Below are positions 49,904 to 62,399 of a DNA stretch of 64,000 bases, piece by piece. Within the stretch, counting starts at the first letter, position 1. Each line of letters starts with the position of its first letter. The translations under genes were made by a program, and so were the position numbers. The stretch covers positions 28,323,751 to 28,387,750 of the forward strand of contig CM068543.1 in NCBI GenBank assembly GCA_035048495.1. The letters are read 5' to 3'. Below the pieces are notes generated by a model that saw only the letters and a program-made list of their open reading frames with translations, did not search any database and was not told where the DNA came from. The DNA comes from Euptelea pleiosperma (Eukaryota; Streptophyta; Magnoliopsida; Ranunculales; Eupteleaceae).

Positions 49904-51811
49904 CTACACAGATGTGATTTTTATGTATTGGATATTTCTCTTAGGATCACTCCTCTTTTGAGTTGTATAACTCGGAGGATGTCTAGCTTTCTCAAGAGAC
50001 TCAATCTCCTTAATCAAAGCTCTAGACCTTTCCATTAGGTCTTTCATCTTCCTAGATAATAGCACATCCAATTTATTTAGCTCATAATGTGTCTTAATAG
50101 GAACTTTTTGACTCTTCACATTCTGAGTTGAGTTCACCTCTTTCTTAAAAGAATTTTGGTGTCCTCTTCTCAGTTTATGACTGTCTCTGATCACATGACC
50201 CAAATTTTTGCAGTACGCACAAGGTCGATTGCTTTTGGCAATTTTGACTTGATCAATGATCAAAGTGGGGATAGCTTTTGCTTTAACAAAAATCATCTTA
50301 GAAGTAGACGCTTTGTCTTGATTGAGTTTGTATCCCAAACCATGTTTGTCTCCATAGACTTTTCCCACTCGTAAAATCTCATCAAGCTTTGCAGAGCTAG
50401 AGAAGAATCCTGGCACATCCCTTTTAGTTTTGAGAAGCTCATTCTTAAGAGATTCCTTGTGTGTCTTACAAGTTTGGAATTCACATTCTAGTGACCTGTT
50501 TCTTTTTAACAGATACTCATTCTCTTGTTCTAAACTCATAATCGGCACTTTTAAATTTTCAGTGTCAATCAAAAGGCTTTATTTTCTGAGTTAGGATATT
50601 TAACTCTATCAGATAAGACTTTATTTACCTTTATGAATTTTATGGATTACTCGTACAATTCTTTCAAACCAACTACTGAGTCATCCGAATCCCCAATGTA
50701 AGTGTCTTCCGAACTCTCATCATCATTTTTCTTGAATTCTCCATGAGATCTAGAGGAACTATCAAACCGAGCCACAAAAGCTGTATACTTGTAAATTTTT
50801 TCATTGCTATTAGAATCATCAGAATGATCTTCTGACTCTTCATCCCATGTGGCATTAAAGGCTTTGGCCTTGCCCTTATATTCTTCTTTGTTGGGGCAAA
50901 TATTTGCAAAGTGACCAAACTCCTGGCATTTAAAACATTGAGGTTCACTTGAACGACTTTCCCTTGGGATTCTTTCACTTTTGCCACCTCTCTCATGAGG
51001 TTTGGCATGCTCTTTAGATTTATCAAAATGTTTATTATTCTTGAATATATCATTTTTAGAACGAAAAAAACTTTTGACCTCTTGACAAATAGTGCCGTTT
51101 CTACTTCAGAGTCAACATCTAACTCTGAGTCCCGAGCTTCAGAAACTTTAAGGGCTATACCTTTTGATTTCTTTGGTTGTCTCAAATTCATCTCGTAAGT
51201 CTGGAGAGACCCAACCAGCTCATCAATTTTGAGGGAGTCAACATCCTTGTTCTCCTCAATAGCAGTCACCTTAGCTTGAAACCTATCAAGCAAGGATTGC
51301 AAAATCTTCCGAACCACTTTGGGTTCAAGAATGCTCTCACCCAAGTTATGGGCAAAGTTCACAATATCACTGTGTTTAGCATAAAACTTAGTAAATGTAT
51401 CATTCTCCTCCATTCTCATGGATTCGAATTTTGTAGTCAGCATTTATAGTTTTAAAATTTTTACCGCTAACGTACCTTCATGGGTGACCTTGAGAATGTC
51501 CCATACCTCTTTAGCCAAAGTGCATGTAGAGATTCTTCGAAATTTATTCTTATATACAGCATTAAAAATGGCATTTAGCCCTTTGTTGTTCAGACATCGC
51601 AAGTCTATGTCATCTTTGCTTCAGTCGGCTTTAGGTTTGAGAATAGTTTCTCTCCTACGATCATTGTGGGTGGTAACCAACCATCCACTACTGTCGTCTA
51701 GACTCTTTCATCAGTAGAATTTAGAAAAGCCATCATCTCTGCCTTCCAATAGGCATAGTCTTCTCCATCAAACAATGGAGGTATAGATGTGTTTCCACTT
51801 TCTCTTTGCAT
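49904..51811 (-). pseudogene. Copia gag of element D (frameshifted)
   Basis: The start at 51811 gives MQRESGNTSIPPLFDGEDY, typical of the copia gag N-terminus. Positions 51443-50673 encode the UBN2-like gag core (TKFYAKHSDIVNFAHNLGE, VTAIEENKDVDSL, LVGSLQTYEM). A CCHC knuckle CFKCQEFGHFANIC is at about 50943-50900. A second knuckle at about 50222-50176 has Ser for the last Cys. Positions 50572-49904 hold a coiled-coil-like acidic/basic stretch and the GDKHGLGY motif typical of the SIRE/Maximus gag tail. Stops and frameshifts near 51440-51700, 51000-51060 and 50570-50670 make it non-functional. Confidence 0.85.
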
Positions 51812-51883
51812 CTTGGTAAATAAAAAGAATGGACTGATTTTGTAGGAATCTAAATTCAGGTGATTAAACCTTTAATAGAATAA

Positions 51884-51900
51884 CCCGCTCTGTTACCAAT
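51884..51900 (-). promoter_or_regulatory. Primer binding site of element D
   Basis: On the minus strand ATTGGTAACAGAGCGGG follows the LTR end TTTCA. It resembles the TGGTATCAGAGC initiator-tRNA-Met site usual for copia elements. Confidence 0.8.
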
Positions 51901-53332
51901 TGAAATAACCAGTCCGTTCACTTTTAATCAGAAATACCTAGAATGAGGTGATTAGGTATTCAAAAATTAATCTAACCTATCAAAAGTTTAGTGGTCAAGG
52001 TAAGGTGATAAACTCGCATGCCTTAGTTGATTGATAAAAAGATTATCACAATTGACTCAAATTAAATATATCTTTGTGGTATATTGTCTTTTCATCATTT
52101 GATTTAATCAATACAATTAGCGGAACAACAATCAAACATCCATAAGACAAAGAGTTTTTACATGGAAACCTTAGCCAAGGAAAATCACGGGACCAAGTCC
52201 AGACGAAAATTATCTAGCTGGAAAGTTAAACGAAACAAAAGTTACCTACGCAGCACTGTTGCAAATGCAGCTTCCAACCTTAGCCAAGGCCTACTACCGA
52301 TGCCTCTACGTCCTCTAAATCAATGCTACGAATCCACGCATGCCCTCTCAGCCAAGAAGCCTTGTTCGCTTGTTCAGTTTGGTACTCCCCAAACCTACCT
52401 TCGATCAACTACTCTGATCTTAATTCTCAACTTTCCAGCCTTTACTGAAGGTGAAGAACTCAGTACACCCTGAACCCTAAGTTGCTCAAATGGTGTTGAG
52501 TCATACTGGTACTCTCAGACTTATAAGTCAAGTTTCTATTTGGAAGACCTAAGCTGAGTAAAGATCAAGCTCTTGGCTTTGATTAAGAAGAGAAAAATCT
52601 CACAATATATTAATGAGAACTAAAGGCTTTTTACTCTTAGAATAAACACTCTTGATAAATAAAACTTTTTTCTCTGTATTCCAATGTGTATTTAATAAGT
52701 CCAAAGAGGGTATTTATAAAATTCGTAGCCCTGAGTCTATTGATAAGTGGGGGAAGTAGAAACTAGAATTTTGGATCTAAAAAGACTCAATCCGCATGAA
52801 GTCCAATCGATTGGGCATATACGGATGGGTTTTTCCTTCATTTGATTGGGCATATCGATTTCACAGAGGTCTCCAATTGATTGGGCTTTAGATAAGTTTT
52901 GTCTCGTAGAGTCCAATTGATTTCACAGAGGTCTCTAATCGATTGGGCTTGTCCAATTGATTGGCCTAAAAAGTTCAATTGATCGGACTTTTCCTGAAGT
53001 CAATAATCTTGACTTAGACTCGGATCTGTCCATTGACTAGGTTTGACCATTATATTTTATTCATTTTAAACCTATTCCTATGGCCACTAAGTCACTTACC
53101 TTCCTAAGGGAGAGTACATGATCTATAATCGACAAATGGGCAGTTACTCAGATGACTCATGTCGTTAACCATCTGATTCTTATTGTCTCTGTCTTTTAGT
53201 CTTCATGTAGTCAGCAAAGTATGTGTACCATGACATCTTCAGGACTACACTGGTGCTCGTAGGAACAGTTACAAGAATGTTTTATGTCATACAGAATCTT
53301 TGCCAAACTAAAAAATGAAAATATTCTTTACA
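51901..53332 (-). repeat. 5' LTR of copia element D
   Basis: This is a complete LTR of 1432 bp with TG and CA ends. A TATA box (TATAAATA on the minus strand) is at 52711-52718. CCAATCGATTGG-type motifs occur at about 52803-52985, fewer than in the 3' LTR. The right flank AGAAG (53333-53337) is the expected target site; its partner is not in the window. Confidence 0.88.
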
Positions 53333-53394
53333 AGAAGCACTTATTAAAGTGTTGATATTTGAAGTATACTCTAAACTCTAGTTTGTATTTTGTT

Positions 53395-53657
53395 AGTTAT
53401 CTTATAATGTTAGAAGGATTTAATGATGCTAACTGGATCTCAAACTCATAAGAGTCTAAGCTTACAAGTGGATATGCTTTCATATTAGGTGGATCAATTT
53501 TTTTCAATGAAATAAATATAGTATTTGATCTACTATAAATCCAAAATTTTTTGCAATAAATAAGACTGGTAAACAATTCGAATGGCTAATAAACGTTTTG
53601 GTGGATATTCCAGTTTAGCCCAGACATGTGCTATTAATATACATTGTGATTATCAAG

Positions 53658-53693
<36 letters not shown>

Positions 53694-53850
53694 GAGAGAC
53701 AATTTTCTAAAGCAACCAATCTCTAATTGTACACTCTCAATTGACCTTGTAAAATCAAAAGATAACTTGATAGATCCTTTAACTAAAATATTATTTAGAG
53801 AATTAGTATATTCCATCGATGAAAGTTTTAAACCTAATGATATATAATTC
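53395..53850 (+). pseudogene. Copia RNase H and pol C-terminus remnant
   Basis: The translation shows EGFNDANWISNS then TSGYAFILGG (53415-53495), then CAINIHCDYQAI near 53630-53665 and SIDLVKSKDNLIDPLTK near 53735-53790. This is the ordered end of a Ty1/copia polyprotein. Several stops and frame changes and a (TA)n insertion at about 53661-53688 show that it is old. It is on the opposite strand to D, and D may have inserted into it. Confidence 0.8.
53661..53688. repeat. (TA)n microsatellite in copia RNase H remnant
   Basis: About 14 TA units expanded inside former coding sequence. Confidence 0.85.
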
Positions 53851-54177
53851 ATGACTTAAATGAAAATCCAACTTAGTTAAATGGAGATCCCAAGATTTAA
53901 GTTAATTTAATAGGATAAACTAGTAGTGAGTGATTTGTGTGTTGGACGTACTATAAATGGAGAAGTTATCTCTATCTCATTCCTATGATGGCACTATTAT
54001 ATAAAGGAAGGTTGAGTAACAATTCTTAATAAAGTCTATATCTTAAAATCCAATTAAGTATAATAAGATATTCTTAATGGACTTGCCTGTATGAGTATAA
54101 ATGTGTGATCATTTTTATAAGAATTTATAAGCTAGTCCTCTAGTACTTATAAATACTGATAATCGTTCAAGGGCAAA
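53851..54177. other. Non-coding stretch after the copia remnant
   Basis: This is AT-rich DNA where the 3' untranslated region and LTR of the older copia element would lie. No boundary can be fixed. Confidence 0.4.
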
Positions 54178-55016
54178 ATGAACACAATCGATAAAACGTA
54201 CATACATGAGTACACACTTAAATCAGTATATGAGACTATCCATAGAGAAGGGCAATGTGTGGACTGGTATAAGCTTATTTGGCCTAAGTATGTTATACCC
54301 CATCATAGCTTTATAGCATGGCTAGCTATTAATGGAGGGCTTCTCACTAAAGACAAATTACAGATTAAGCATCTTGTTGTCAATAAAAAGTGTGTGTTTT
54401 GCTGGAGGAAGAGGAAAGCGTAAAGAATATGTTCTTTAATTGTCAATATACGCAAGCTATTTGGTCACACATCCTTATTAGTTCGAGATTCAACAGACAA
54501 GTGACAGAATCAGACGCTAAAGCTCAATGGATTTTATCCAATTTTATGGGATAAGATATGCGGCATCAAGTTCTTCAGGTTGCATTTAATGCAACTATTT
54601 ATTTCATTTGGAGAGAAAGGAATGCAAGTGTGTTTCAAAATTCCTTTCTTCCTTCAAATCAAATTCAACATTACATCATTGAGGCCACTGAAACCCGATT
54701 TTGCAACGTTATGGGTGAAGAGGAAGACTTAGCGAGAGCAATGGAGTTCTTTAATGCTTGGGGAATAAATATGGAGTTTTCCCATACAAATTTGATAACA
54801 TGTAGATGGGTAGCGCCCCCAAAGCATACTTGGCTACTGAAGACGAATGGTTCATTAGGCGTAGATTCAACAAGATATGGAGGAATTTTAAGGAATTCCA
54901 TTGGTGTTACCATGTTAGCTTATGCAGGAGGAAGCAAGAAGATTTCAGCGATATTTCATGAAATTCAAGCGATAGAAAAGGGCTTACAAATTATTCTCTC
55001 TAATGGAAGGATTTAG
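54178..55016 (+). pseudogene. LINE 3' fragment: zinc-binding RVT domain and RNase H-like domain
   Basis: The first frame (54178-54423, 81 aa) matches the zf-RVT pattern that follows RT in plant LINEs: SVYETIHREG, WYKLIWPKYVIPHHSFIAWLA, CVFC. A break near 54420-54555 is followed by a second frame (54558-55016) with YFIWRERNASVFQ and an RNase H-like region (WVAPPKHTWLLKTNGSLG, GGILRNSIGVTMLAYAGG, EIQAIEKGLQ). The usual first catalytic Asp (N-T-D-G-S) reads T-N-G-S here, so the RNase H would be inactive. No RT or endonuclease part and no poly(A) tail were found. It is a dead 5'-truncated copy. Confidence 0.75.
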
Positions 55017-56201
55017 GCAAGACTAGGTCTACTCTTTGCTACATTCTTGACCTGTCCCTTTCATCTCTATCTTGATCATGCTCAATAGATGCCACATGGA
55101 TGGCTGAGATGATCTCCAATTGATCCTCTTAGATGATCAAGGCTCCTAGGACCATCCAATGGTGCTCATTTGTGCTCCCAAAAGTGTATCATGATCTTCA
55201 AGCTTTTGAAGATAATCCTCCAGATCTTCATGATGTTCCATGCTCTTAGATGATTATCAAGATTTAAGAAGGGTCCTCGAGATCTCCATGGTGCTCCCAA
55301 ACTTGTAGATTATTTTGAAATTATTGAGATACTTGTAATGAGAAACTAAATAAAGATTTTGCATGGGACATGCATGACTTGCATGAGAATGTGATATTTT
55401 ATATAAATAGAGAGCTTTACGTGAGATAATTATGATAATGCTTAGGATATATAATAATTAGGTAAGAGAATAAACATTATCAATGACACCTCTACGCATG
55501 CATAACATTTTCTACTTGTGCTCTTAGCTTTTTTTTTTTTATTCATTTGGGGGTTTGTTGTATGGATGACATAAAGTAGTTTTACTTTTTTTTTTGAAAA
55601 AAATTTGGGTATTTTCTATGACCATTTAATCTCTTTGGGACCTACTTCTATGTGGGACTAGGACCCTTTTAGTGGTAGCTCCTTGATGGTTTTTCATCTC
55701 CACTATGAGGACTATTAGTGTACCTTTGGCTAACTTCAGATCATTTTGAATAATAACTCAACCCTAAACATACCCCACTTGATTGTTTTATTAACTTTGG
55801 TTCTTGTGATATTTTTTACTCTGACATGGAATAGTCAAGACTTTGGAAGAGGACTTACAAAGCCTCACTTTCTTAGGGCATTGTGTACACCTATATAGGG
55901 GATATAAGAATAACCATACGTGCACTCTATGCCAAGCCGAGCTGCACCATGCATGTGTGCGAGAGGCTGTGGCCTCCACTCCCCCTCTCCCTATTTGAAT
56001 TTTTTTTTCTTTTTGAATGATGGGTTACAACTCTTCCCATAAATCAGATACATTATCTTACCATGTTTCCTCCGTTTGGTGATTGGTCAGGAATTAAAGG
56101 GCTTCTGTAACATACACAAAATGGTTCTGGATATTCACATCTTTTCCTATATATTGTGCACTCTCCTTTCACTTTTAACAGATTTTTTTTTATAGATTTT
56201 C

Positions 56202-56264
<63 letters not shown>

Positions 56265-57255
56265 TGTTTTTAATTTATTCTTTGGAGATTTTTATTAAAG
56301 TCTTCTAATTCGATCTTTGAGAGCATTGTAACTATATTGTTTGTTGGTCTCTGAGATGTCTTATTGTGAGAGAATGACAGTTGAATTCTGGGAGGTGGAC
56401 GCCATTAAAGCAAGGGTGTAATATGCATTTAGGACATTGTGTTGAACGCAAGCCTTAGTGACCGATAAGTTATTCACATTTCTGTTTTATTGTTTTTTGT
56501 ATTACATTACTTTAGGAACTTGCTATAGAAATTCATTATCTTTTCTATTTCTTTTACCTGGTTATTGGATTATTTGCAACTCTGCCCACTGCTTGATCAT
56601 TTTATTTTCTCTAAAACTAAATTGTTTTCCAACATTTTTAATTCTTGCCATTATTTGGTCGATACCTTCCCTTATTAGGATATCCGGCCAATAAGGGTCA
56701 AAGTACTTTCCATATTAGTTCCATCTCATTTCTTCTCAGATGTGTCAGCATCTCGAGTACATTCGAGACTAAATAAGAATCTACTAGTACTATTTTCTTT
56801 AACATCAAACATTATAAGATCAATGGATCCATATTTGATATCTACCAGATAGAGAAACTACATCTTCGAGAGACAAATTAATGGAATCTCCTTCATAAAA
56901 AGTAGTCATGCGAACAGAAGGGCCAAAATGTGGATTTTCAGTTTTAGGGTATATGGCGGTCCCTGAAGTTGAGATAAGATTGTTACCATGTTTAGTCTAT
57001 TCTAATGATGACATGTGTACTATTATGATGCTTTGTGTATTTTTCTGGCACTGCATAAAAGCATGGTTGGAAGCAGAAAGCAACAAGCAGGAAAGAGTGG
57101 CCAACAATATCATACCTTATAACTTATTAGTTCTTCTCACTTGACATCATTGGATTGGACTTATTTTCATGGTTTGATCTCAACTATGGGAATTTGAGTA
57201 GTATTTGAGGTACAAAGATCTAATGCCTATAAATCATTAATCGAGCTGATTTTTG
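55017..57255. other. Intergenic DNA without recognised genes
   Basis: I see no convincing coding region or transposon ends here. Open frames are short (under 80 codons) and unlike known proteins. Simple sequence includes T runs at 55530-55600 and a (TC)n tract at 56205-56255. Confidence 0.5.
56205..56255. repeat. (TC)n microsatellite
   Basis: About 25 TC units, followed by TTTCTTTG. Confidence 0.9.
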
Positions 57256-58045
57256 GTTTGTAGTAGGGCTGCAACTTGGGCGGGCTTAACCCGAGCCCGA
57301 CTGGCTCAACCCAACCTCGAGCTAGGCTTGGGTTGGGAACTACAATGTTCGGGCTCGGGCCTAATTGTTTGAACCCGATCAAAACTTGGGTTGGGCTCGG
57401 GTTGAGGCCTTTAGCAACCCAACCCAACCCGAGCGCGACCATAATGATATAAATACATATTTCTCCTAACAAACAAACCCTAGCCACAATTTTTCTATCT
57501 TTCCCAAATCTCCCTCTCATACCAAACCCTAAATGCACCTTTTCTCCCTCTCATACCAAACCCTAAATGCACCTTTTCTCCCTTGTCTCTCTCTCTCTCT
57601 CATCTTTCTTTGATCTTGTTCATCTTTCTCTTACTTTGCATCTCTCTCTCCGAACTTTTTGTGTTTCTTTGGCAACGGCGGCGACTGTCGTTTGAACGAA
57701 GATCTAGACAACTTCAGTGGTGAACTTATGCTAGAAGAACCAAAAATAGCTTGTCTCAGAAGGTCGTCCCTCAACCCATCCAATATCTTATTAAACCAAT
57801 CTGGGTTGGAGGTGTTTTTCCTCCTCTTCCAATGGACAGAGGGACTGTCCTCCATAGTGGAGAAGAAGTTTTGCTTGAGTACTAATCGAACCATATAAAT
57901 GACTTCTTGTTTGGGCAATGTTGTATGATCACTTCAGTTGCCATCTTGACACAATCACATTTGCTTTCTACGAAATGTGCTACTACGAATTGATGATCAA
58001 CCGTTGATCTATGTTCTCTCTATCCTCAAATCATGGCATTCTCCT

Positions 58046-58572
<527 letters not shown>

Positions 58573-58792
58573 TCTTTCTCTGATTTTTTGCTTTCCTTTT
58601 TTAGTGGTATTTGTCTCTTACCAGTACAAACCCATCGAACCTAATGAACCCGGCGAACCCGATCGGGTTAGGCTAGGGCTATGAATGTTAGGCTCGACCT
58701 CGGGTTGGGCTCGGGCTCGGGCTGGATGGTGTGAAGCTCGGGTTGACCTCTAACCCGATCCAACTCGCTCGAGTTGCAGCCCTAGTTTGTAG

Positions 58793-59500
58793 GTCTACTT
58801 AGGGATTAACCAAACATCCATATGGTCAGTCATCTAAGAGTGTGCCATGTGGCTCATATTGTGTCATGTAACAGGAGCCTGTCATTTTAGGACGGTCAGT
58901 GGAGCCTGACCTTTTTTTAATGGGTTGGGCAATTATTTTAGTGAAAAGTACCAAAAAGTCCATAGTGTACGCACGACTCGACCATTTAAGCTGTAGGAAA
59001 TTTTTTGGTTCTGATTAATATTGCTTTATCAAAAGACTGACCAATAAGTCTTCTTTGGTTACTTTTACTATTAAATATATTTTAAATCAGAATGAAAAGA
59101 TGACAATGTCCTTATCCTTATCCTTAACTGACACTGGTACAATTCCTAGTTTACGACGCTTGAAGAATTAATTCGTTTGAAAAACTTTTGACATCCGTTT
59201 CATTATTGTTACTGGTTCAACTAATTCACTGAATCTAAAATGGTGTTGGGTCAACCAGTTTGAGCTCAGTACTCAAACTTGAAATATAATACCGAATTAA
59301 CAAAATGGTTAGAGAAATAGATAGGGTATTGAGAGTGAAACAGAGTTTTAAACATGTCTTATAAAATAGAAATAGTCAGGGAGATGAAGCTTTGCTTGTA
59401 GATTTTAAGGTTTAGTATTCAAACTGAAAACAAAATCGTGAAAATAGTACTGGTTCGATCAAGTTGAACAATTCCTTTAACAGAATTTTGTCTAATTTAC
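58793..59500. other. Intergenic DNA, nothing recognised
   Basis: No gene, transposon end or RNA gene could be supported here. Confidence 0.4.
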
Positions 59501-59850
59501 TATTGTTACAGGGGTTCCTCTTCGTTGTGCATTTTCCCATCTCTTAATTATCATTTAATTTTGTTAGTGATTCAACTAAGTTGTGCTCAATACTAAAATT
59601 GAAAATGAATACAGGTTTCATGAAAATGGTACTAGTTCAACCGGTTTAAAAAAAAAAAATTGTTCGATTTCCAACATTGTTACATGGGTTCTTCTTCGTT
59701 GAGATGCATTTTCTCATCATCTTTTCATTATAGTCTAACTGTGTTAGTGTTTCAACTAAGTTGAGCTTAATACTCACACTGTAAACAGATACATACATCA
59801 TGAAAATGGTACTGGTTCAACTGGTTTTGTGAAAATGGTACTGATTCAAC
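59501..59850. repeat. Tandem duplication, unit about 174 bp
   Basis: TATTGTTACAGGGGTTCCTCTT (59501) recurs as CATTGTTACATGGGTTCTTCTT (59675), and the following about 150 bp align (CAACTAAGTTG.GCT.AATACT). The copies are diverged. Confidence 0.75.
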
Positions 59851-59888
59851 CGGTTTGGGGAAAATGATCCTGGTTCAACCAGTTTCGT
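59802..59888. repeat. Three-copy 29-bp minisatellite
   Basis: GAAAATGGTACTGGTTCAAC-type units begin at 59802, 59831 and 59860. Single relatives occur at about 59436 and 59619. Confidence 0.8.
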
Positions 59889-59904
59889 GAATATCATTAC
59901 TTAA

Positions 59905-60340
59905 ACTTGAGAGATGATTCTTGCTTAACGAAAATGAAAGTGATAACCATCTTCTTCAGCTTCTTCCTTGAAGATTCTTGCTTAACGGAAATTAAAATAG
60001 TAACTATCTTCTTTAGCTTCTTCATTGTTCCATCTTCACTTTAACCCTTGAAACCAGCGTCGCCTTCTTTATTCACCTTCAATGGCACATAGACAAGTTG
60101 CAAAGAACTGTAGAGGATAACTGGAATGTTATAAAATAGATGATTGGAAGGAAATCTTTTAAACTTGCATCACCTTCATCTTTCTTCACCTTGAATGGAG
60201 TATAAATGAGTTGCAAAGAGCTATAAAGGAAGAAAATTGAGGGAAAGAGCTGTGAAGCAAGAAAATGGAGGGAAAAAGCTGTGGAAGAAGGAAATGGAGG
60301 GAAAAAGCTTAAGAGCATGAAAATGGAGGGAAGGAGCTGG
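59905..60340. repeat. Short tandem duplications
   Basis: GATTCTTGCTTAACG...ATCTTCTTCAGCTTCTTC is duplicated at about 59910 and 59973. A roughly 30-bp unit containing AAAATGGAGGGAAA..AGCT is repeated about four times at 60225-60340. Two copies of CACCTTCAATGGCACATAGACAAGTTGCAAAG-like sequence lie between them. Confidence 0.65.
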
Positions 60341-60702
60341 ACAAAACTAACGTACGGTACTGTGTCGTCAGTCAAACCTCAAATCAAATGATACTATCAA
60401 TTCAAACTGATATTAACTAGAGGGTAGTATGGACATTTCAAAAGAAATGCCTTAATGAGTAGACAATTAAACCAAAGTGTCCATAGTTTTGTAGAGGGGA
60501 CTAAATGGTCGGTATTTTTATAAATATGGACTTAAAAGTAATTTTCTCATTATTTTTCTAGGGCGTAGTCATCCTTGCTTATCACCATTGAGGTCTCACT
60601 TGGCTGCATGAATAATTGCTTTATCAATCAGGTTTTGCAAATTGGCTCCTGGAAGACTCATGGTTTTTCTTGCAATCATTCTTAACTTTATATCCTTCAA
60701 AG

Positions 60703-61078
60703 CATCTCCAATCGGCCCTTCAAAAAATCCCTTCAAAAAAGCATCCTCTTCAAATTTGAAAGGGGGGTTGGGGGGGGGAGTCTCCTCTAAGTTAAACCAC
60801 GTTGAACTCCAATCAGCCCCCCTCCTTTAAATCATTATTCACCATTTGTTTTGAAAATTCAAAGGACAAAAATAGTTTTTAAAAGAAGTTGAATGGAAAG
60901 AAAATGACAAAAATGAAATTTCAAAGAGTGAATAGTATCCCCTTTATAAACTCTCCCCCTCTATATTTGATGTCAAGAATAGAGATATAGAAGGGGCCTT
61001 TAAAATTTTAAGACCGGTTGGAGTTGGATTTTGCAAAAGCCCCTTTAAATTTGAAGATATAGAAACCGATTGGAGATG
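60703..61078. mobile_element. MITE-like foldback element
   Basis: CATCTCCAATCGG (60703-60715) is repeated inverted as CCGATTGGAGATG (61066-61078), and inner stretches CTTCAAATTTGAAAGGGG and CCCCTTTAAATTTGAAG also pair. A 52-bp unit beginning ATTTTGCAAAAGCCCC is duplicated at 61028 and 61080, so the true right end may be at about 61132. No target duplication was found. Confidence 0.6.
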
Positions 61079-61158
61079 AATTTTGCAAAAGCCCCTTTAA
61101 ATTTGAAGATATAGAGACCGGTCTGAGATTCTCTCACAAGTATGGTAGTAGTTTCCTC

Positions 61159-61460
61159 CAAGGTTTAAAAGGGGCCGTTATAACAGACTTGGGGCATTAC
61201 CATTTTTCCATTATCATGAATTGTAACTCACAAGGGACAAAAATGAAAAAATAAAATAAAATTTTGTGAAAAAAATTATGATGGAAAATAACGGAAATAA
61301 AGGGCATTTTTTCCCAAAATTTTTAATTAAATAACGGTAATGGCTGTTATAATGAAAATAACGGCTGTTAAGCGTTACAACAGTTCACAATGTAACGGGG
61401 TAGGTCCGAATCCGTTATAATGGTCATTATTTTCATTATAACGGACGTTTATAAAACCAA
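61159..61460. mobile_element. MITE with 9-bp target duplication
   Basis: This 302-bp stretch is flanked by AGTTTCCTC at 61150-61158 and 61461-61469. Its ends are imperfect inverted repeats (GGTTTAAAA..CCGTTATAA against GGTTTTATAAA..CCGTTATAA). The interior is rich in AACGG/CCGTT. A 9-bp duplication suggests a Mutator-like MITE; if one base is chance, hAT is possible. Confidence 0.65.
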
Positions 61461-61469
61461 AGTTTCCTC

Positions 61470-62335
61470 TTTTCACAAAAAAATTGCATCTCACTCTCAA
61501 CCAGAGAACTAAATGAGCTCTTTTCCCAAGTCAAAGTTATCCATAAAGGGAGGCAAGTTTAATTTTTTGGGTAGGAGGTGGGGCATGACTAAAATGCCTA
61601 GTTAATAAGAGAAGTCGGTGAAAAACGAAGCAACCCTTCAAATATTATAGTTTGAAATATATGCGGTCGGTATTAGGTATAGGGCAAAGAGTAAAGTACT
61701 CAAAACGGACAAGATGGACAGCAGCTACCCGTGATTTTGTTTTTGCCGCGTGTGTTGCATTCATCTATCATGAAAAATTTTAGTATCATCCCTAGGATGA
61801 AACTGTAGCAAGTTGTCCGTGTGATCAAACCACTGGGTGCTTTTCGTATGGTGGTCTTTGGGATTTGTGCGATAAGAATCTCGATGGCGACCCCACCACT
61901 CCTCATCTATCTTACCTATACCCAAGTATCCTGACCCCACTTTTCTATCTTCTTTTTGAGACTCTGATTGTATCTCATGGGTTCCACCACATTACATTGG
62001 ATCCCACATTCCACCATGTTTGATCTGTATGATGTAGATAATGAACATTTTGGTATATGGTAACCCATCTAAAATGGTAGCTCGCGAGCTATTGGATAGT
62101 TTCCCCGAACTGGATGAGGCGACTTTTACGAGTTCTGTCGACGTCCTCGGCAACTCAGCAAAGAAAAACAAAGAATTTCGATTCGTCTCTGAAAGCGAGA
62201 GATGTTGTATTGACGAGCAGGTTTACAGATCATTGAAGGGCAAGTAGAGAAAACTTTACCAAAAAATAAAAATAAAAAAAATTCTGAAGATTTGACCGAC
62301 GGATCAGTAATTGAATGACAAACAAGCAAAATTAA
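61470..62335. other. Upstream region of the aldo-keto reductase gene
   Basis: No transposon or RNA gene was recognised. A 68-codon frame at 62041-62247 resembles nothing I know. TTGACC, a WRKY-factor W-box core, is at 62292-62297, about 45 bp upstream of the TATA box. Confidence 0.4.
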
Positions 62336-62336
62336 C

Positions 62337-62344
62337 TATAAAAG
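62337..62344 (+). promoter_or_regulatory. TATA box of the aldo-keto reductase gene
   Basis: TATAAAAG lies 63 bp upstream of the start codon, giving a predicted transcription start near 62370 and a 5' leader of about 30 nt. Confidence 0.65.
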
Positions 62345-62399
62345 GAGTTACTTCTCATATTTTGCTATAGAAACACAAAGCTTCTACTTGAGAATTCTG

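Larger units (their letters stand above)
47288..53332 (-). mobile_element. Copia element D: LTR-gag-LTR without pol
   Basis: On the minus strand: 5' LTR 53332-51901, a primer site, a degenerate gag (51811-49904), about 1.7 kb of AT-rich non-coding DNA, a polypurine tract, and the 3' LTR from 48214 down to 47288, where A has inserted. No protease, integrase, RT or RNase H can be seen. This gag-only layout matches the class described as TR-GAG (terminal-repeat retrotransposons with GAG domain), non-autonomous elements that depend on a partner. A simple internal deletion of a SIRE-like element is the alternative. Confidence 0.8.

Noticed and set aside
54178..55016. Considered as a host gene
   Set aside because: Domain order (zinc-binding RVT then RNase H) is that of a LINE end, and a frame break separates the two parts.
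57631..57918. 95-codon minus-strand frame inside the hAT element, considered as a transposase remnant
   Set aside because: No hAT dimerisation or DDE motifs are visible; kept only as possible captured sequence.
62041..62247. 68-codon plus-strand frame upstream of the reductase
   Set aside because: Short, no recognisable domain and no promoter of its own; may be chance.
62388..62399. Upstream extension of the reductase frame
   Set aside because: The first codon there is TTG; the first ATG is at 62400.
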